DNA of 64,000 nucleotides from Lewinellaceae bacterium (GTDB lineage: Bacteria > Bacteroidota > Bacteroidia > Chitinophagales > Saprospiraceae). Under the pieces are notes generated by a model. The model searched no databases. It had not been told where the DNA came from and saw only the letters and a program-made list of their open reading frames with translations. The stretch lies in contig JACJYC010000008.1 of NCBI GenBank assembly GCA_020636325.1, positions 1-64,000 of the forward strand. The letters are read 5' to 3'. Positions 52,101-61,386 of the stretch are shown here, one piece after another. A program made the translations under genes and the position numbers. Positions within the stretch are counted from its first letter, which is position 1. Each line of letters begins with the position of its first letter.

Positions 52101-52554
52101 GATCCCAGGGAGAAAGGTATACGCCCATTTTGAGGCCGAATTCCTTGCAGGCATCCGACAGTTCGCGGAGAACATCCCCCTTGCCGTCGCGCCAGGGGCT
52201 GTTCCTGACCGAATGCTCTGTAAAGGCCGATGGCCACAGACAGAACCCGTCGTGGTGCTTTGCCGTGATGATGATCCCTTTCATGCCGGCTGCTTTGGCG
52301 ATGCGGGCCCACTGACGGCAGTCCAGTTGCGTGGGGTTGAAAATGGTGGGCGGTTCGGTACCGTGCCCCCATTCCAGGTCCGAAAAAGTATTGATGTTGA
52401 AATGGACGAAGGCATAATATTCCTGATCGTGCCAGGATAACTGCCTTTCGGCTGGTGTTGCACCGAACGGAGCGGGCGGAACAGGGGTGCGGCTGCAGGC
52501 TGCCAGCATCATCAAAGCGGCCATGCAACCCAATGCGAGGCTGGATTGCTTCAT
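49108..52554 (-). CDS. Lipoprotein with two tandem GH29 alpha-L-fucosidase modules
   Basis: The 1148-residue protein has a lipobox LAAC (C20), a first GH29 catalytic domain (about 35-345, nucleophile candidate D186 in EVWFDGANGE), an F5/8-type discoidin domain (about 350-475), a second GH29 domain (about 485-800, D660 in LWFDGEWIKE), its C-terminal beta domain (to about 890), a chitobiase/hexosaminidase C-terminal-like domain (about 905-985), and a second discoidin domain (about 990-1148). Typical GH29 enzymes carry one catalytic module. It probably removes fucose from complex glycans at the cell surface or periplasm, perhaps with two linkage specificities. I chose ATG 52554, which starts the signal peptide. 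No SusCD pair is adjacent. Confidence 0.92.
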   Translation of the reverse strand: MKQSSLALGCMAALMMLAACSRTPVPPAPFGATPAERQLSWHDQEYYAFVHFNINTFSDLEWGHGTEPPTIFNPTQLDCRQWARIAKAAGMKGIIITAKHHDGFCLWPSAFTEHSVRNSPWRDGKGDVLRELSDACKEFGLKMGVYLSPWDRNNPKYGTPEYNGYFMQQLTEVLTGYGDIFEVWFDGANGEGPNGKKQEYDWPAFIETVRKNQPNAVIFSDAGPDIRWVGTEAGFANPTNWATLNRDDYFPGTPRYMDLRSGNRNGTHWLPAEVDVSIRPGWYYHKEEDRYVKSADHLELIYYQSVGRNANMLLNLPVDRRGLVHEADSAALMALKARLDATFSNNLAAGQQASADHIRQNLKDFAAQNAIDGNPETYWATDDADTTGSIEIVLDAPAKINVISLEEYIPLGQRVEGFNVEVWQDGHWAFAAEATTIGNKRLLRLPETTTDRVRVNITASMACPVISEIGLFYAPHPNPLLEPKVDFDKRMAWWRDARFGMFIHWGAYSIPAGVYKGKEIDGIGEWIMDHAKIPIPEYEKFVRQFNPVKFNAEEWVKIAKHAGMKYIVITSKHHDGFCIWDSKVSGYDIMDFAPFKRDILGELADACEKEGIKLCFYHSIMDWHHPDAKGENFPDYRDNYLKPQLAELVNNYNPYVLWFDGEWIKEWTEPQGKDLYAYVRDLNPAIIVNNRVGKGRNGMQGMNKGGEFVGDFGTPEQEILAHGGGDLDWESCMTMNDTWGFKKNDHNWKSAETLVHNLVDIVAKGGNYLLNVGPTSEGLIPDASVERLAEMGEWIKVNGEVIYGSAQWEQYQEGEHIRYIHGKDGSVYAVALAWPGEQLKLKYIKPDAGSAIRMLGTDQDLTWTWDDAQGLNISLPAALQAESARPCKYAWVFRIKGSAAKVTEAPDIKSGEKSIGMLNGAGNEIFTERITVNITSPQPDSKVYLTKDGSTPTPDAAVYSSPVEITETTLLRAVAVAPGQVWSLPSAVLLSKSRFNGISLTNPFSGNYPGGGNLALIDGQRAAAKFRDPHWQGFEGVDLEAVIDLGKPQAISRIQLTCLQDIGAWIFSPTEVSFDYAVADGPFKTLSTLKHPIDRHSDNAEIIPFEARFAAVEADQVRVRARNVGTCPPWHGGAGGKAWLFADEVVVE

Positions 52555-52727
52555 GTTTAAAGGCTTGATCACCGCGCCTCAGCGCAGCGGATTGGTTGAT
52601 TCGTTTTGAAATCTTATTACAGGTCTAAAGTTAGTGGAAATCTTCCGCTTCAGGAGCAATCCGTAAAAAAATACCGCTTCATGCCGGCTTTTGAACCATC
52701 CACCCCCTTTCGTGTTTCTCCTTTACC

Positions 52728-52768
52728 CCTTTAACCTTCAACCTTTAACCTTTAACCTTTATCCTTAA
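52728..52768 (+). repeat. CTTTAACC array in the leader of the TIGR01777 gene
   Basis: CCTTTAACCTTCAACC, then TTTAACC three times and TTTATCCTT, ending 2 bases before the ATG. Confidence 0.85.
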
Positions 52769-52770
52769 AT

Positions 52771-53679
52771 ATGCCCACAATCCTCATCGGCGGCGGTTCC
52801 GGCCTGATCGGCGCCCGCCTCAGCGAAATGCTGGTTGAAAAAGGTTACGAAGTCCTGCACCTTAGCCGTTCTGTAAAGGGCGACGAGCGATACCCGACCT
52901 ATGCCTGGGATCCGGCCAAAGGGGAGATCCCGGATGAGGCGATCGAACGCGCGGATTATGCCGTCAACCTGGCCGGCGCCGGGATTGCCGACGGGCTTTG
53001 GACCAAAAGCCGCAAAAAGGTCATTATCGACAGCCGGGTCGACAGTACCCATACCTTGATCAATGGGTTCAAACGCCTGGGACGGCAGCCAAAGGCTTTT
53101 GTTTCGGCAGCGGCGATGGGCATCTACGGCGACCAGGGAGACGCGTGGGTAAAAGAGACCGACCCGCCGGGAGAGGGCTTTTTGTCGGAATCGTGCCGGG
53201 CCTGGGAAACCGCCATTGACCAGGCTTTCCAGGCGGGATGGCGGACGACTGGTATCCGCATCGGGATGGTGTTGTCAGCCGACGGCGGCGCGCTGCCCAA
53301 AATCGCATTGCCGGTGCGTTTTTTCATCGGCGCTTATTTCGGCAGCGGCAAACAGTGGTATTCCTGGGTACATATTGACGACTTGTGCCGGTTATTCATC
53401 CATGCCCTGGAAAACGAAGCGATGAACGGGTTCTATAACGGGGTGGCGCCCAACCCGGTGACGGGGCGCGAAATGGTCCGGCAAATCGCTCAGGCGCTCA
53501 GCAGGCCCGCTTTGATGTTGCCCATACCCGCCTTCCTGCTTCGCCTTGTATTGGGTGAAATGGCGGATACCGTTCTGTTCAGCACCCGGGTATCGGCGGA
53601 GAAGACCTTGCAGACGGGGTTCGATTTCACTTTTTCGACCCTGGATAGCGCTTTGCGCAATTTACTGGGCAAGCAGTAA
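52771..53679 (+). CDS. TIGR01777 family epimerase-like protein (YfcH type)
   Basis: The 302-residue extended-SDR protein has the NAD-binding GGGSGLIGARLS, then YAVNLAGAGIADGLWTKSRKK and SAAMGIYGDQGDAWVKE, with YSWVHIDDLCRLF and a C-terminal DUF1731-like tail. The family's reaction is not settled. Complete, of normal length. Confidence 0.93.
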   Translation: MPTILIGGGSGLIGARLSEMLVEKGYEVLHLSRSVKGDERYPTYAWDPAKGEIPDEAIERADYAVNLAGAGIADGLWTKSRKKVIIDSRVDSTHTLINGFKRLGRQPKAFVSAAAMGIYGDQGDAWVKETDPPGEGFLSESCRAWETAIDQAFQAGWRTTGIRIGMVLSADGGALPKIALPVRFFIGAYFGSGKQWYSWVHIDDLCRLFIHALENEAMNGFYNGVAPNPVTGREMVRQIAQALSRPALMLPIPAFLLRLVLGEMADTVLFSTRVSAEKTLQTGFDFTFSTLDSALRNLLGKQ

Positions 53680-54064
53680 GGCACTCTGAATGCATCAAAT
53701 TGATACAATAATGGCGAACTTGTCCGATCCCATACACGTTGACCCCCTTCTTCGGTGGCGGCCGCCTCACCTTCATGAATCGGAACCCTTTTATCGCGGG
53801 CCTGGAGGAGCAAAATCGCCCCAAAAGTCAAAAATTAAGCCAAGTTGATTGTTGGAAAAATTTTTAACCAGTGAAATAGTTTTTTTCAAAATATTATTTA
53901 GAATTTAAAAATATAAGTTTTTTATAAAATAGCAGGTTTTAGTAAAAAAAGCGCATTGAAAGTCGTAGAAAAATGAAAAATCACCAATGGAACGACCCTT
54001 CCCTTTTAGAAAATGACGGATAAAAGCCGTATCTTTGTCTTCCGCCCGTCATTGAAGGGCATTC
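53680..54064. other. Gene-free leader region of gltB with a -7 box
   Basis: No credible gene is seen. The middle (53860-53960) is very A/T-rich, as expected upstream of a strong promoter. TATCTTTG at 54030-54037 matches TAnnTTTG, and TTTTAG lies about 20 bases upstream of it. Transcription would start near 54044, ahead of both possible gltB starts. Confidence 0.5.
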
Positions 54065-57000
54065 ATGCACCGGCGGAATCCTTGCCAAACTGAAACCAAT
54101 CTGGAAATTCCTAACGCTGAATTAATTAGACCTGATATGGACGAGAGCTGCCAGGGCCGGGGCCTGTATACACCCTCCCTTGAAATTGATTCCTGCGGTA
54201 CAGGGTTGATCGCCAATCTGTCCGGCGAACCCACCCATCAGTTGGTGGAAGATGCCCTATTCATGCTGTTCAATATGGAGCACCGCGGCGCCTGCGGATG
54301 CGAACCCAATACAGGGGACGGCGCCGGCATTATGGTGCAACTGCCCCACGATTTTCTGGAAACGAAATGCGCTGAACTGGGTTTCAAATTGCCTGCCTTC
54401 GGGCAATACGGGGTCGGCATGGTCTTTTTTCCGAAGGACGCAGACCTGAAGGTCAAAAGCCGGGGCCTCCTGGAGAAATCAGCCGCCAAACTCGGTTTTG
54501 AGGTGATCGGTTACCGCGCAGTCCCTACGGACAATGACCTGATCGGCGAAACAGCCAGATCGACAGAGCCGGATATGGAACAGGTCTTCCTCAAGCCGGT
54601 CAATGACCTGGATCGGGAGAGCCTCGAACGCCGCCTTTATATTTTCAGGAAATACCTCACCCATGAGGTTTATGGGCAATATCCCGCTGCCAAGGATATT
54701 TTCTACCTGGCTTCCTGTTCCTACAAAACGATCGTTTACAAAGGTCAGCTCACCACCTGGCAATTGCGGCCTTACTATCCGGACCTGCAGGACCCCGGAT
54801 TCAAATCGGCCGTTGCGCTGGTGCATTCCAGGTTCTCAACGAATACGGTTCCGAAATGGAAACTGGCCCAGCCCTTCCGCTATATAGCCCACAACGGCGA
54901 GATCAATACCATCACCGGCAACCTGAACTGGTGGCGGTCAAAGGAAAAGCAGCTGGTCTCCAAGCGGTTTTCACAGGAGGAACTGGCGCTGTTGAAGCCC
55001 ATTTGCGGGGATAAGCTTTCCGATTCCGGCAACTTTGACAACGTCCTGGAATTCCTGGCGTTCAACGAATATTCCCTTCCGCATGCCCTGATGATGATGA
55101 TCCCGGAAGCCTGGGAGCATGACGATCATATGGAGGACTGGAAAAAGGCATTTTACCTCTACCATAAAACCATAATGGAACCATGGGACGGCCCGGCTTC
55201 CATCTGCTTTACAGATGGGATTCTGGTCGGCGCTACCCTCGACCGGAATGGTTTGCGGCCGTCCCGCTATTTGCTTACGGATGACAACGTGCTGATCGTC
55301 GCGTCGGAGGCGGGCGTCCTGCCCGTCGATCCTGCAAAGGTGGTTATGAAAGGGCGCCTGCAACCCGGAAAGATCCTGATCGCCGACCTGGAACAGCACC
55401 GGATCATCGGCGATGAAGAGTTGAAATCCACAATTTGCCGGCGGCTGCCTTATAAGGACTGGCTCGACAGCAATTGCCTCAAACTGGCCAATCTGCCGGC
55501 ATCAGAAGAAAAAAACGCCGCCACGGCTCCTGAAGACCTGATCACCCGTCAGCAATTGCACGGGTTTACGCGGGAAGACATCAAGGTATTGATCCAGCCT
55601 ACGGTGAATGACGCTGCAGAACCCGTCGGTTCCATGGGAGCGGATACGCCGCTGGCGGTCCTTTCCCACAAGTCCCAGCACCTTTCCAATTATTTCAAAC
55701 AGTTGTTTGCTCAGGTGACCAACCCGCCGATCGACCCCATCCGGGAACGGCCGGTAATGTCCCTCCACGCGATGTTGGGCGGAGCAGCCAATATCCTGAA
55801 AAGCGATGCTGACCGGGCCAAATTCATTTTGCTGGAAAGCCCGGTGCTGGACAACGAATCCTTCCGCAAGATCAAATATATCCATCATCCGGATTTCAAA
55901 TCGGAAGTCATCGACACCGTTTTTCCGGCCGACGGTCAGCCCGGCAACCTGAAAAACGCCCTCGAAGCTATTTGCCGGAAGGCCGGGCAACTGACGGAGT
56001 CGGGGCATAATATCCTCATCCTGTCGGACCGTGCAGCCAATGCCGGCCTGGCGCCGATCCCCTCGTTGTTGGCGGTGGGCGCGGTGCACCATTACCTGGT
56101 CAGGGAAGGCATCCGGAGCCAGACCTCCCTGGTCGTTGAAGCCGGCGATATCCGGGAAGCCCACCATTTCGCTGTATTGGCCGGCTACGGCGCCAGTGCG
56201 ATCAACCCTTACCTGATCTATGAGACAATAGACGGGCTCAAAGCCGATCAAAAGCTGAAATCGGACGAAAAGCCGGAAAAACTGTACTACGGCTACAATA
56301 AGGCCATCGGAAAAGCGCTGCTCAAGATCATGTCCAAGATCGGCATTTCGACTTTCCAATCCTATCAGGGAGCCCAGATCTTCGAAGTGTTGGGATTGGC
56401 AAAAGAAGTGGTGGATCTCTGTTTTAACGATACCGTTTCAAGGATCGGCGGGATGGACTTTGACGGGATCGCCAAAGAAGTGCTCTCGCGTCATCAGGGG
56501 GCTTTCGCACCGGAATCAACAGGCGCAAACCTGCTGGATGAAGGCGGCGTATACCAGTGGAAACGCAAAGGTGAAGCCCACCTGTTCAACCCGCAAAGCA
56601 TCCACTGGCTGCAATACGCCAGCCGGAAGAACGACCCGGAAGCTTATCAGAAATACGCTCAACTGATCAACGATCAGAACCGGCAGGCGATGACCCTTCG
56701 CGGGTTACTGGAGTTTGAAAAAGGCAACCCCGTACCGATACAAGAGGTTGAACCCGTTGAAAACATCCTCCGGAGATTCGTCACCGGCGCGATGTCCTTC
56801 GGATCTATCTCCCACGAAGCGCATACCACCCTGGCCATCGCCATGAACCGCCTTGGGGCCAAGAGCAACAGCGGAGAAGGCGGTGAAGATGAGATCCGCT
56901 TTGAACCCAAACCGAACGGCGACTGGGAACGGTCGGCTACCAAACAGGTCGCTTCCGGTCGGTTCGGCGTCACGAGCTATTACCTGGCCAACGCCGATGA

Positions 57001-58678
57001 ACTGCAGATCAAAATGGCCCAGGGCGCCAAGCCGGGCGAAGGCGGTCAGTTGCCCGGCCATAAAGTGGATGACTGGATCGGCAGGGTACGGCACTCTACC
57101 CCGGGGGTAGGCCTGATCTCGCCGCCGCCGCACCACGATATCTATTCCATTGAGGACCTGGCACAGCTCATTTTTGATCTGAAAAATGCCAATCCCAAAG
57201 CCAGGATCAATGTCAAACTGGTTTCCAAGGCCGGAGTGGGCATTATCGCTTCCGGGGTTGCCAAAGGGCATGCCGATGCGATCCTGATCTCGGGCCACGA
57301 CGGCGGTACCGGCGCCAGCCCGTTGACCTCCATTCGCCATGCCGGGCTCCCCTGGGAGTTGGGCCTTGCGGAGACGCACCAAACGCTGGTCCGCAACAAG
57401 CTCAGGGACCGGGTAACCGTCCAGACCGACGGCCAGATCCGGACCGGGCGCGACCTCGCCATTGCCACGCTGTTGGGCGCCGAGGAATGGGGGGTGGCTA
57501 CGGCCGCCCTGGTGGTGGAGGGCTGCATCATGATGCGGAAATGTCACCTTAATACCTGCCCGGTAGGGATTGCCACCCAGGATCCGGAATTGCGCAAACG
57601 CTTTACCGGCGATCCGCAGCATGTGATCAACTTTTTCACCTTCCTGGCGCAGGACCTGCGATCGATCATGGCCGAACTCGGTTTCCGGACGATCAATGAA
57701 ATGGTCGGCAAAGTGGAAATGCTCCGGTTCAAGGATAACCCGGAACATTGGAAATACCAGTCCCTCAACCTCAGCCCCATCCTTTACAAGGAACCGGCAG
57801 ATGCATCGGTCGGGCAATACAAACAGGTGGAGCAGGATCACGGCATCAGCAATGTGCTGGACCTTAGGTTGATAGAACATGCAAAGCCCGCGCTTGAAGA
57901 AAAACAGACCGTAGCCACCGTCTTCCCGATCAAGAATACGGACCGGGCCGTCGGCGCGATGTTGTCGTATGAAATTTCCAAACGCTGGAAGAAGGACGGA
58001 TTGCCGGATTCGACCATCCAATACCGTTTCAGGGGATCGGCCGGGCAGAGTTTCGGCGCATTCGGGGCCAGAGGCATTGAATTCACCCTGGAGGGAGAGG
58101 CGAATGACTACTTCGGCAAGGGCCTTTCCGGCGGCAGGCTGATCGTGGTACCGGACCGGAATGCAACGTTTGAACCGCATGAGAATATCATCATCGGCAA
58201 CGTGGCCTTTTACGGCGCTACTTCCGGAGAAGCCTACATCAAAGGGATGGCCGGCGAGCGTTTCTGCGTGCGCAATTCAGGTGTCCAGGCGGTTGTGGAA
58301 GGCGTCGGAGACCACGCCTGCGAATATATGACCGGCGGGGTCGTGGTTGTTCTGGGTAAGTTTGGAAAGAACTTCGCGGCAGGCATGAGCGGCGGCATGG
58401 CATTTGTGTACGATCCGGAAAAACGGTTCAGCGACGCAGCCAACCTGGAAATGGTGGACCTGGACCCGTTGGACAAAGCGGATTTCAACCTGCTGCGGAA
58501 GATGATCCGGAACCATTTCAGTTATACGGGCAGCAAGCTTGCGCTTTCGATGCTCGAAAACTGGCAGAAAGAAAAAATGAATTTCATCAAGGTAATGCCG
58601 CAGGATTACAAGCGGGTCCTTCTGGAGAACAAAGTGAAGGCCTCCGTTAATGTGAAAATTGCGGTAGCTACTTCATGA
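54065..58678 (+). CDS. gltB: Glutamate synthase large subunit
   Basis: The 1537-residue enzyme transfers the amide of glutamine to 2-oxoglutarate. It has the N-terminal class II amidotransferase domain with the nucleophile Cys in EIDSCGTG (C44 from this start), central and FMN-binding domains (GGEGGEDEIRFEP, GHDGGTGASPLTS), the 3Fe-4S cysteines in CIMMRKCHLNTCPVG, and the C-terminal GXGXG beta-helix (GEANDYFGKGLSGGRLIV). The Cys normally becomes the N-terminus after propeptide removal, so either ATG 54065 or ATG 54137 (MDESCQGRGLY) is possible. It forms an operon with gltD. Confidence 0.97.
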   Translation: MHRRNPCQTETNLEIPNAELIRPDMDESCQGRGLYTPSLEIDSCGTGLIANLSGEPTHQLVEDALFMLFNMEHRGACGCEPNTGDGAGIMVQLPHDFLETKCAELGFKLPAFGQYGVGMVFFPKDADLKVKSRGLLEKSAAKLGFEVIGYRAVPTDNDLIGETARSTEPDMEQVFLKPVNDLDRESLERRLYIFRKYLTHEVYGQYPAAKDIFYLASCSYKTIVYKGQLTTWQLRPYYPDLQDPGFKSAVALVHSRFSTNTVPKWKLAQPFRYIAHNGEINTITGNLNWWRSKEKQLVSKRFSQEELALLKPICGDKLSDSGNFDNVLEFLAFNEYSLPHALMMMIPEAWEHDDHMEDWKKAFYLYHKTIMEPWDGPASICFTDGILVGATLDRNGLRPSRYLLTDDNVLIVASEAGVLPVDPAKVVMKGRLQPGKILIADLEQHRIIGDEELKSTICRRLPYKDWLDSNCLKLANLPASEEKNAATAPEDLITRQQLHGFTREDIKVLIQPTVNDAAEPVGSMGADTPLAVLSHKSQHLSNYFKQLFAQVTNPPIDPIRERPVMSLHAMLGGAANILKSDADRAKFILLESPVLDNESFRKIKYIHHPDFKSEVIDTVFPADGQPGNLKNALEAICRKAGQLTESGHNILILSDRAANAGLAPIPSLLAVGAVHHYLVREGIRSQTSLVVEAGDIREAHHFAVLAGYGASAINPYLIYETIDGLKADQKLKSDEKPEKLYYGYNKAIGKALLKIMSKIGISTFQSYQGAQIFEVLGLAKEVVDLCFNDTVSRIGGMDFDGIAKEVLSRHQGAFAPESTGANLLDEGGVYQWKRKGEAHLFNPQSIHWLQYASRKNDPEAYQKYAQLINDQNRQAMTLRGLLEFEKGNPVPIQEVEPVENILRRFVTGAMSFGSISHEAHTTLAIAMNRLGAKSNSGEGGEDEIRFEPKPNGDWERSATKQVASGRFGVTSYYLANADELQIKMAQGAKPGEGGQLPGHKVDDWIGRVRHSTPGVGLISPPPHHDIYSIEDLAQLIFDLKNANPKARINVKLVSKAGVGIIASGVAKGHADAILISGHDGGTGASPLTSIRHAGLPWELGLAETHQTLVRNKLRDRVTVQTDGQIRTGRDLAIATLLGAEEWGVATAALVVEGCIMMRKCHLNTCPVGIATQDPELRKRFTGDPQHVINFFTFLAQDLRSIMAELGFRTINEMVGKVEMLRFKDNPEHWKYQSLNLSPILYKEPADASVGQYKQVEQDHGISNVLDLRLIEHAKPALEEKQTVATVFPIKNTDRAVGAMLSYEISKRWKKDGLPDSTIQYRFRGSAGQSFGAFGARGIEFTLEGEANDYFGKGLSGGRLIVVPDRNATFEPHENIIIGNVAFYGATSGEAYIKGMAGERFCVRNSGVQAVVEGVGDHACEYMTGGVVVVLGKFGKNFAAGMSGGMAFVYDPEKRFSDAANLEMVDLDPLDKADFNLLRKMIRNHFSYTGSKLALSMLENWQKEKMNFIKVMPQDYKRVLLENKVKASVNVKIAVATS

Positions 58679-58679
58679 A

Positions 58680-58768
58680 ATGAGGAACTGAGGAACTGAG
58701 GAATCGAGGAATCGAAAAGGCTCAGTTCCTCAGTTCTTCGATTCCTCAGTTCTTCGATTCCTCAAACT
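58680..58768. repeat. Inverted AGGAACTG array between gltB and gltD
   Basis: The left arm (58682-58715) repeats GAGGAACT/GAGGAATCGA; the right arm (58721-58765) repeats CTCAGTTCTTCGATTCCTC, its complement. The two arms can pair over most of their length around an AAAAGG turn. It starts directly after the gltB stop and ends 8 bases before gltD. Confidence 0.9.
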
Positions 58769-58775
58769 ATTAATT

Positions 58776-60197
58776 ATGGGCGATCCAAAAGGCTTTTTAA
58801 AGATAACGAGAGAAACACCGGGCACCAGGGATCCGAAAACCCGGTTGGCGGATTATGAGGAGTTGTACGTAGAATTCCCGAAAGAGAAAACCGTTGACCA
58901 GGCGTCGAGGTGCATGGATTGCGGTGTACCGTTCTGTCATAGCGGGTGCCCGTTGGGGAACGTCATTCCGGAATTCAACGACGCTGTCTACCGCGAAGAT
59001 TGGGCAGAGGCATTTTCCATCCTGAGCAGTACCAATAATTTCCCGGAATTCACGGGCCGTATTTGCCCTGCGCCTTGCGAAGCGGCTTGCGTACTGGGCA
59101 TCAATCAACCCCCTGTTGCTATTGAGCACATCGAAAAAACCATTGTCGAGACGGCTTATAACCTGGGGCTGGTAAAACCTGTGACCGATATCCGCCGGAC
59201 CGGGAAAAAAGCAGCAGTTGTCGGATCCGGACCGGCCGGGCTGGCAGCTGCCGATCAGTTGAACAGATCCGGCCATCAGGTGACCCTTTTTGAGCGAAAT
59301 GACCGGATCGGCGGTTTGTTGCGGTACGGAATCCCGGATTTCAAGCTGGAAAAGTGGGTAGTCGACCGGCGGTTGGAGGTCATGGAAGCTGAAGGTGTGG
59401 CATTTGTGACAAGCGCCAATATAGGCGGGAATATTCCGGCAGATGCTCTCCTGAATGAGTTTGACGCCGTCGTTTTATGCGGCGGCTCTACCGTCCCGCG
59501 GGATGTGAAAGGCCTGCCGGGACGGGAGCTGAGCGGCATCCATTTTGCCATGGACTTCCTGGAGCAAAACAACCGCCGGGTAGCCGGCGACGATTTATCC
59601 GGCATAGAACCGATTATGGCCACCGGCAAACACGTTGTTGTGATTGGCGGCGGGGATACCGGTTCGGATTGTGTGGGCACTTCCAATCGCCACGGCGCCC
59701 AATCGATCACCCAATTCGAGATCATGCCGCAGCCGCCCGAGCAGCGGGACCCGCTGAGCTGGCCGAACTGGCCCTGGATCCTTCGCCATTCCACCTCTCA
59801 CGACGAAGGTTGCGACCGGGACTGGTCGGTTAACGTAACCCGGTTTATCGGGGATGAAGCCGGCAATGTGCGGGCGTTGGAAGCGGTCAGGGTAACCTGG
59901 GGGACGGACCCATCCGGTCGGTTAACAGGCTTCAAACCGGTTGAAGGCTCCGAATTCGAAATCCCGTGCGATCTGGTCCTGCTGGCAGTGGGTTTCCTGC
60001 ACCCGCAACACAACGGTATGCTGGAGCAACTGGGCCTTGAGCTCGATGAACGGGGCAACGTCAGGACCCGCAACTACCAAACCAGTGTAGAAAAGGTGTT
60101 TTCAGCCGGTGATATGCGGCGCGGTCAGTCACTGGTTGTCTGGGCGATCAATGAAGGACGGGAAGCGGCGGAAGCGGTGAACAGGTATTTGGGGTAA
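58776..60197 (+). CDS. gltD: Glutamate synthase small subunit (NADPH)
   Basis: The 473-residue subunit feeds electrons from NADPH to the large subunit. It has the N-terminal 4Fe-4S cysteines CMDCGVPFCHSGCPLGN and CPAPCEAACVLG, the FAD-binding GSGPAGLAAA, NADPH-binding GGGDTGSDC, and a final GDMRRGQSLVVWAI. Full length. It is downstream of gltB, separated by a hairpin-forming repeat. Confidence 0.97.
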   Translation: MGDPKGFLKITRETPGTRDPKTRLADYEELYVEFPKEKTVDQASRCMDCGVPFCHSGCPLGNVIPEFNDAVYREDWAEAFSILSSTNNFPEFTGRICPAPCEAACVLGINQPPVAIEHIEKTIVETAYNLGLVKPVTDIRRTGKKAAVVGSGPAGLAAADQLNRSGHQVTLFERNDRIGGLLRYGIPDFKLEKWVVDRRLEVMEAEGVAFVTSANIGGNIPADALLNEFDAVVLCGGSTVPRDVKGLPGRELSGIHFAMDFLEQNNRRVAGDDLSGIEPIMATGKHVVVIGGGDTGSDCVGTSNRHGAQSITQFEIMPQPPEQRDPLSWPNWPWILRHSTSHDEGCDRDWSVNVTRFIGDEAGNVRALEAVRVTWGTDPSGRLTGFKPVEGSEFEIPCDLVLLAVGFLHPQHNGMLEQLGLELDERGNVRTRNYQTSVEKVFSAGDMRRGQSLVVWAINEGREAAEAVNRYLG

Positions 60198-60200
60198 CGG

Positions 60201-61313
60201 CTATTCGTTTCGAATTTTCAGGATAAGGTCCTCAATGTAATCGGTAGGCACATCGAATGATGAGGCTGTTTGTTCAGCTGACCAGCCGGGGTTGTGCCGT
60301 ATGAATAACCTTAAAGCTTTTTCCAAGCCTTCTTCTCTGCCTTTTTCCAAGCCTTCTTCTCTGCCTTTCTCCAAGCCTTCTTCTCTGCCTTTCTCCAAGC
60401 CCTCCTCTCTACCTTTCTGGATGGCTTGTTGAAAGCCTTCTTTGCGTATTTTTTTTTCAGCGATTACCATGGCTTTTTCGAGCGCCCATTCCATGTATTG
60501 CTCCATGGTGGATTTGGCTTCTGTTTTGACGGTATTTGGAAGGTCCATATAGATTCGATTAAATGTTTCACGATTGAAATTCAGGATTGCCTGTAAATAC
60601 AATAACGTAATCCTGAATAATTGCAAGTTAAGATTTTTGGAATAATTCCCAGACTCAAAAACTACAATCCGGTTGAAATTATTTATGACATAAACTTCAT
60701 TTCTACTGTGCTTCAATACTAGAAAAATGTTTTTAAGTAACAAAAAGTTCAGATTTTGAATGGATTCGTCCGACAGCTCGCGGATGTTGATGAAGTAATA
60801 ATCAAAATGAGGAAGGAAGTGGGTTAAGATGTCAGGTAATCCGGCAAACAACTTTCTAATCGTCTCCTTTTCATAAGGCTCAGGACCATGATAAACAACA
60901 ATTGGAATTGTTAGCGCTAATGGCTCTTTTTGCCGGATATTGGTTTCCCATATGTTGGAGTAATATCGCAATAATTGAGCGTAAACTGGGTAATCGGGAT
61001 AATTGCTTTTATGCTCAAATAAGAATGCGATTTTGAAACTTCCATCACCCTCCGTTTCGGCTTTGTAGATAACATCCGTGAAATGTTCTTTGAGAACCTC
61101 GTCCACAAAGGATCCTCCGGATAATTGCAATGAATCCCACAAAATGATTTCTTGAATAGCCTTAGGCAGGCAAAACCTGATAAATTCTTCGGCAACTTCA
61201 ACTGCATTCAAAAGGTATTTGAAGTACTTGTCATGCGGTTTGTGGAGAAAACTCTCTAAGGAAATATCGGTCTTAGGAACGAATTTCTGTTCAGGTGTTT
61301 TTCTTTTTTTCAT
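60201..61313 (-). CDS. Rpn-like PD-(D/E)XK nuclease (transposase_31 family)
   Basis: The 370-residue protein starts with HDKYFKYLL and has the nuclease core D80 (HFTDVIYKAE), E100 and K102 (FLFEHKS), followed by a QLLRYYSNIW segment typical of Rpn/transposase_31 proteins. Rpn proteins promote RecA-independent recombination in E. coli. The C-terminal part holds four identical 8-residue repeats KGREEGLE, encoded by 24-base tandem repeats at about 60319-60414, likely a coiled-coil linker. It is A/T-richer than neighbours, suggesting horizontal origin, and convergent to gltD with a 3-base gap. Confidence 0.88.
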   Translation of the reverse strand: MKKRKTPEQKFVPKTDISLESFLHKPHDKYFKYLLNAVEVAEEFIRFCLPKAIQEIILWDSLQLSGGSFVDEVLKEHFTDVIYKAETEGDGSFKIAFLFEHKSNYPDYPVYAQLLRYYSNIWETNIRQKEPLALTIPIVVYHGPEPYEKETIRKLFAGLPDILTHFLPHFDYYFINIRELSDESIQNLNFLLLKNIFLVLKHSRNEVYVINNFNRIVVFESGNYSKNLNLQLFRITLLYLQAILNFNRETFNRIYMDLPNTVKTEAKSTMEQYMEWALEKAMVIAEKKIRKEGFQQAIQKGREEGLEKGREEGLEKGREEGLEKGREEGLEKALRLFIRHNPGWSAEQTASSFDVPTDYIEDLILKIRNE

Positions 61314-61386
61314 AACCAGATTGAGCGTCAGCTAAAAGGAGCGTTTTTTAGGAATCAAATATAAATAATTTTTTTAAAAATTAATA

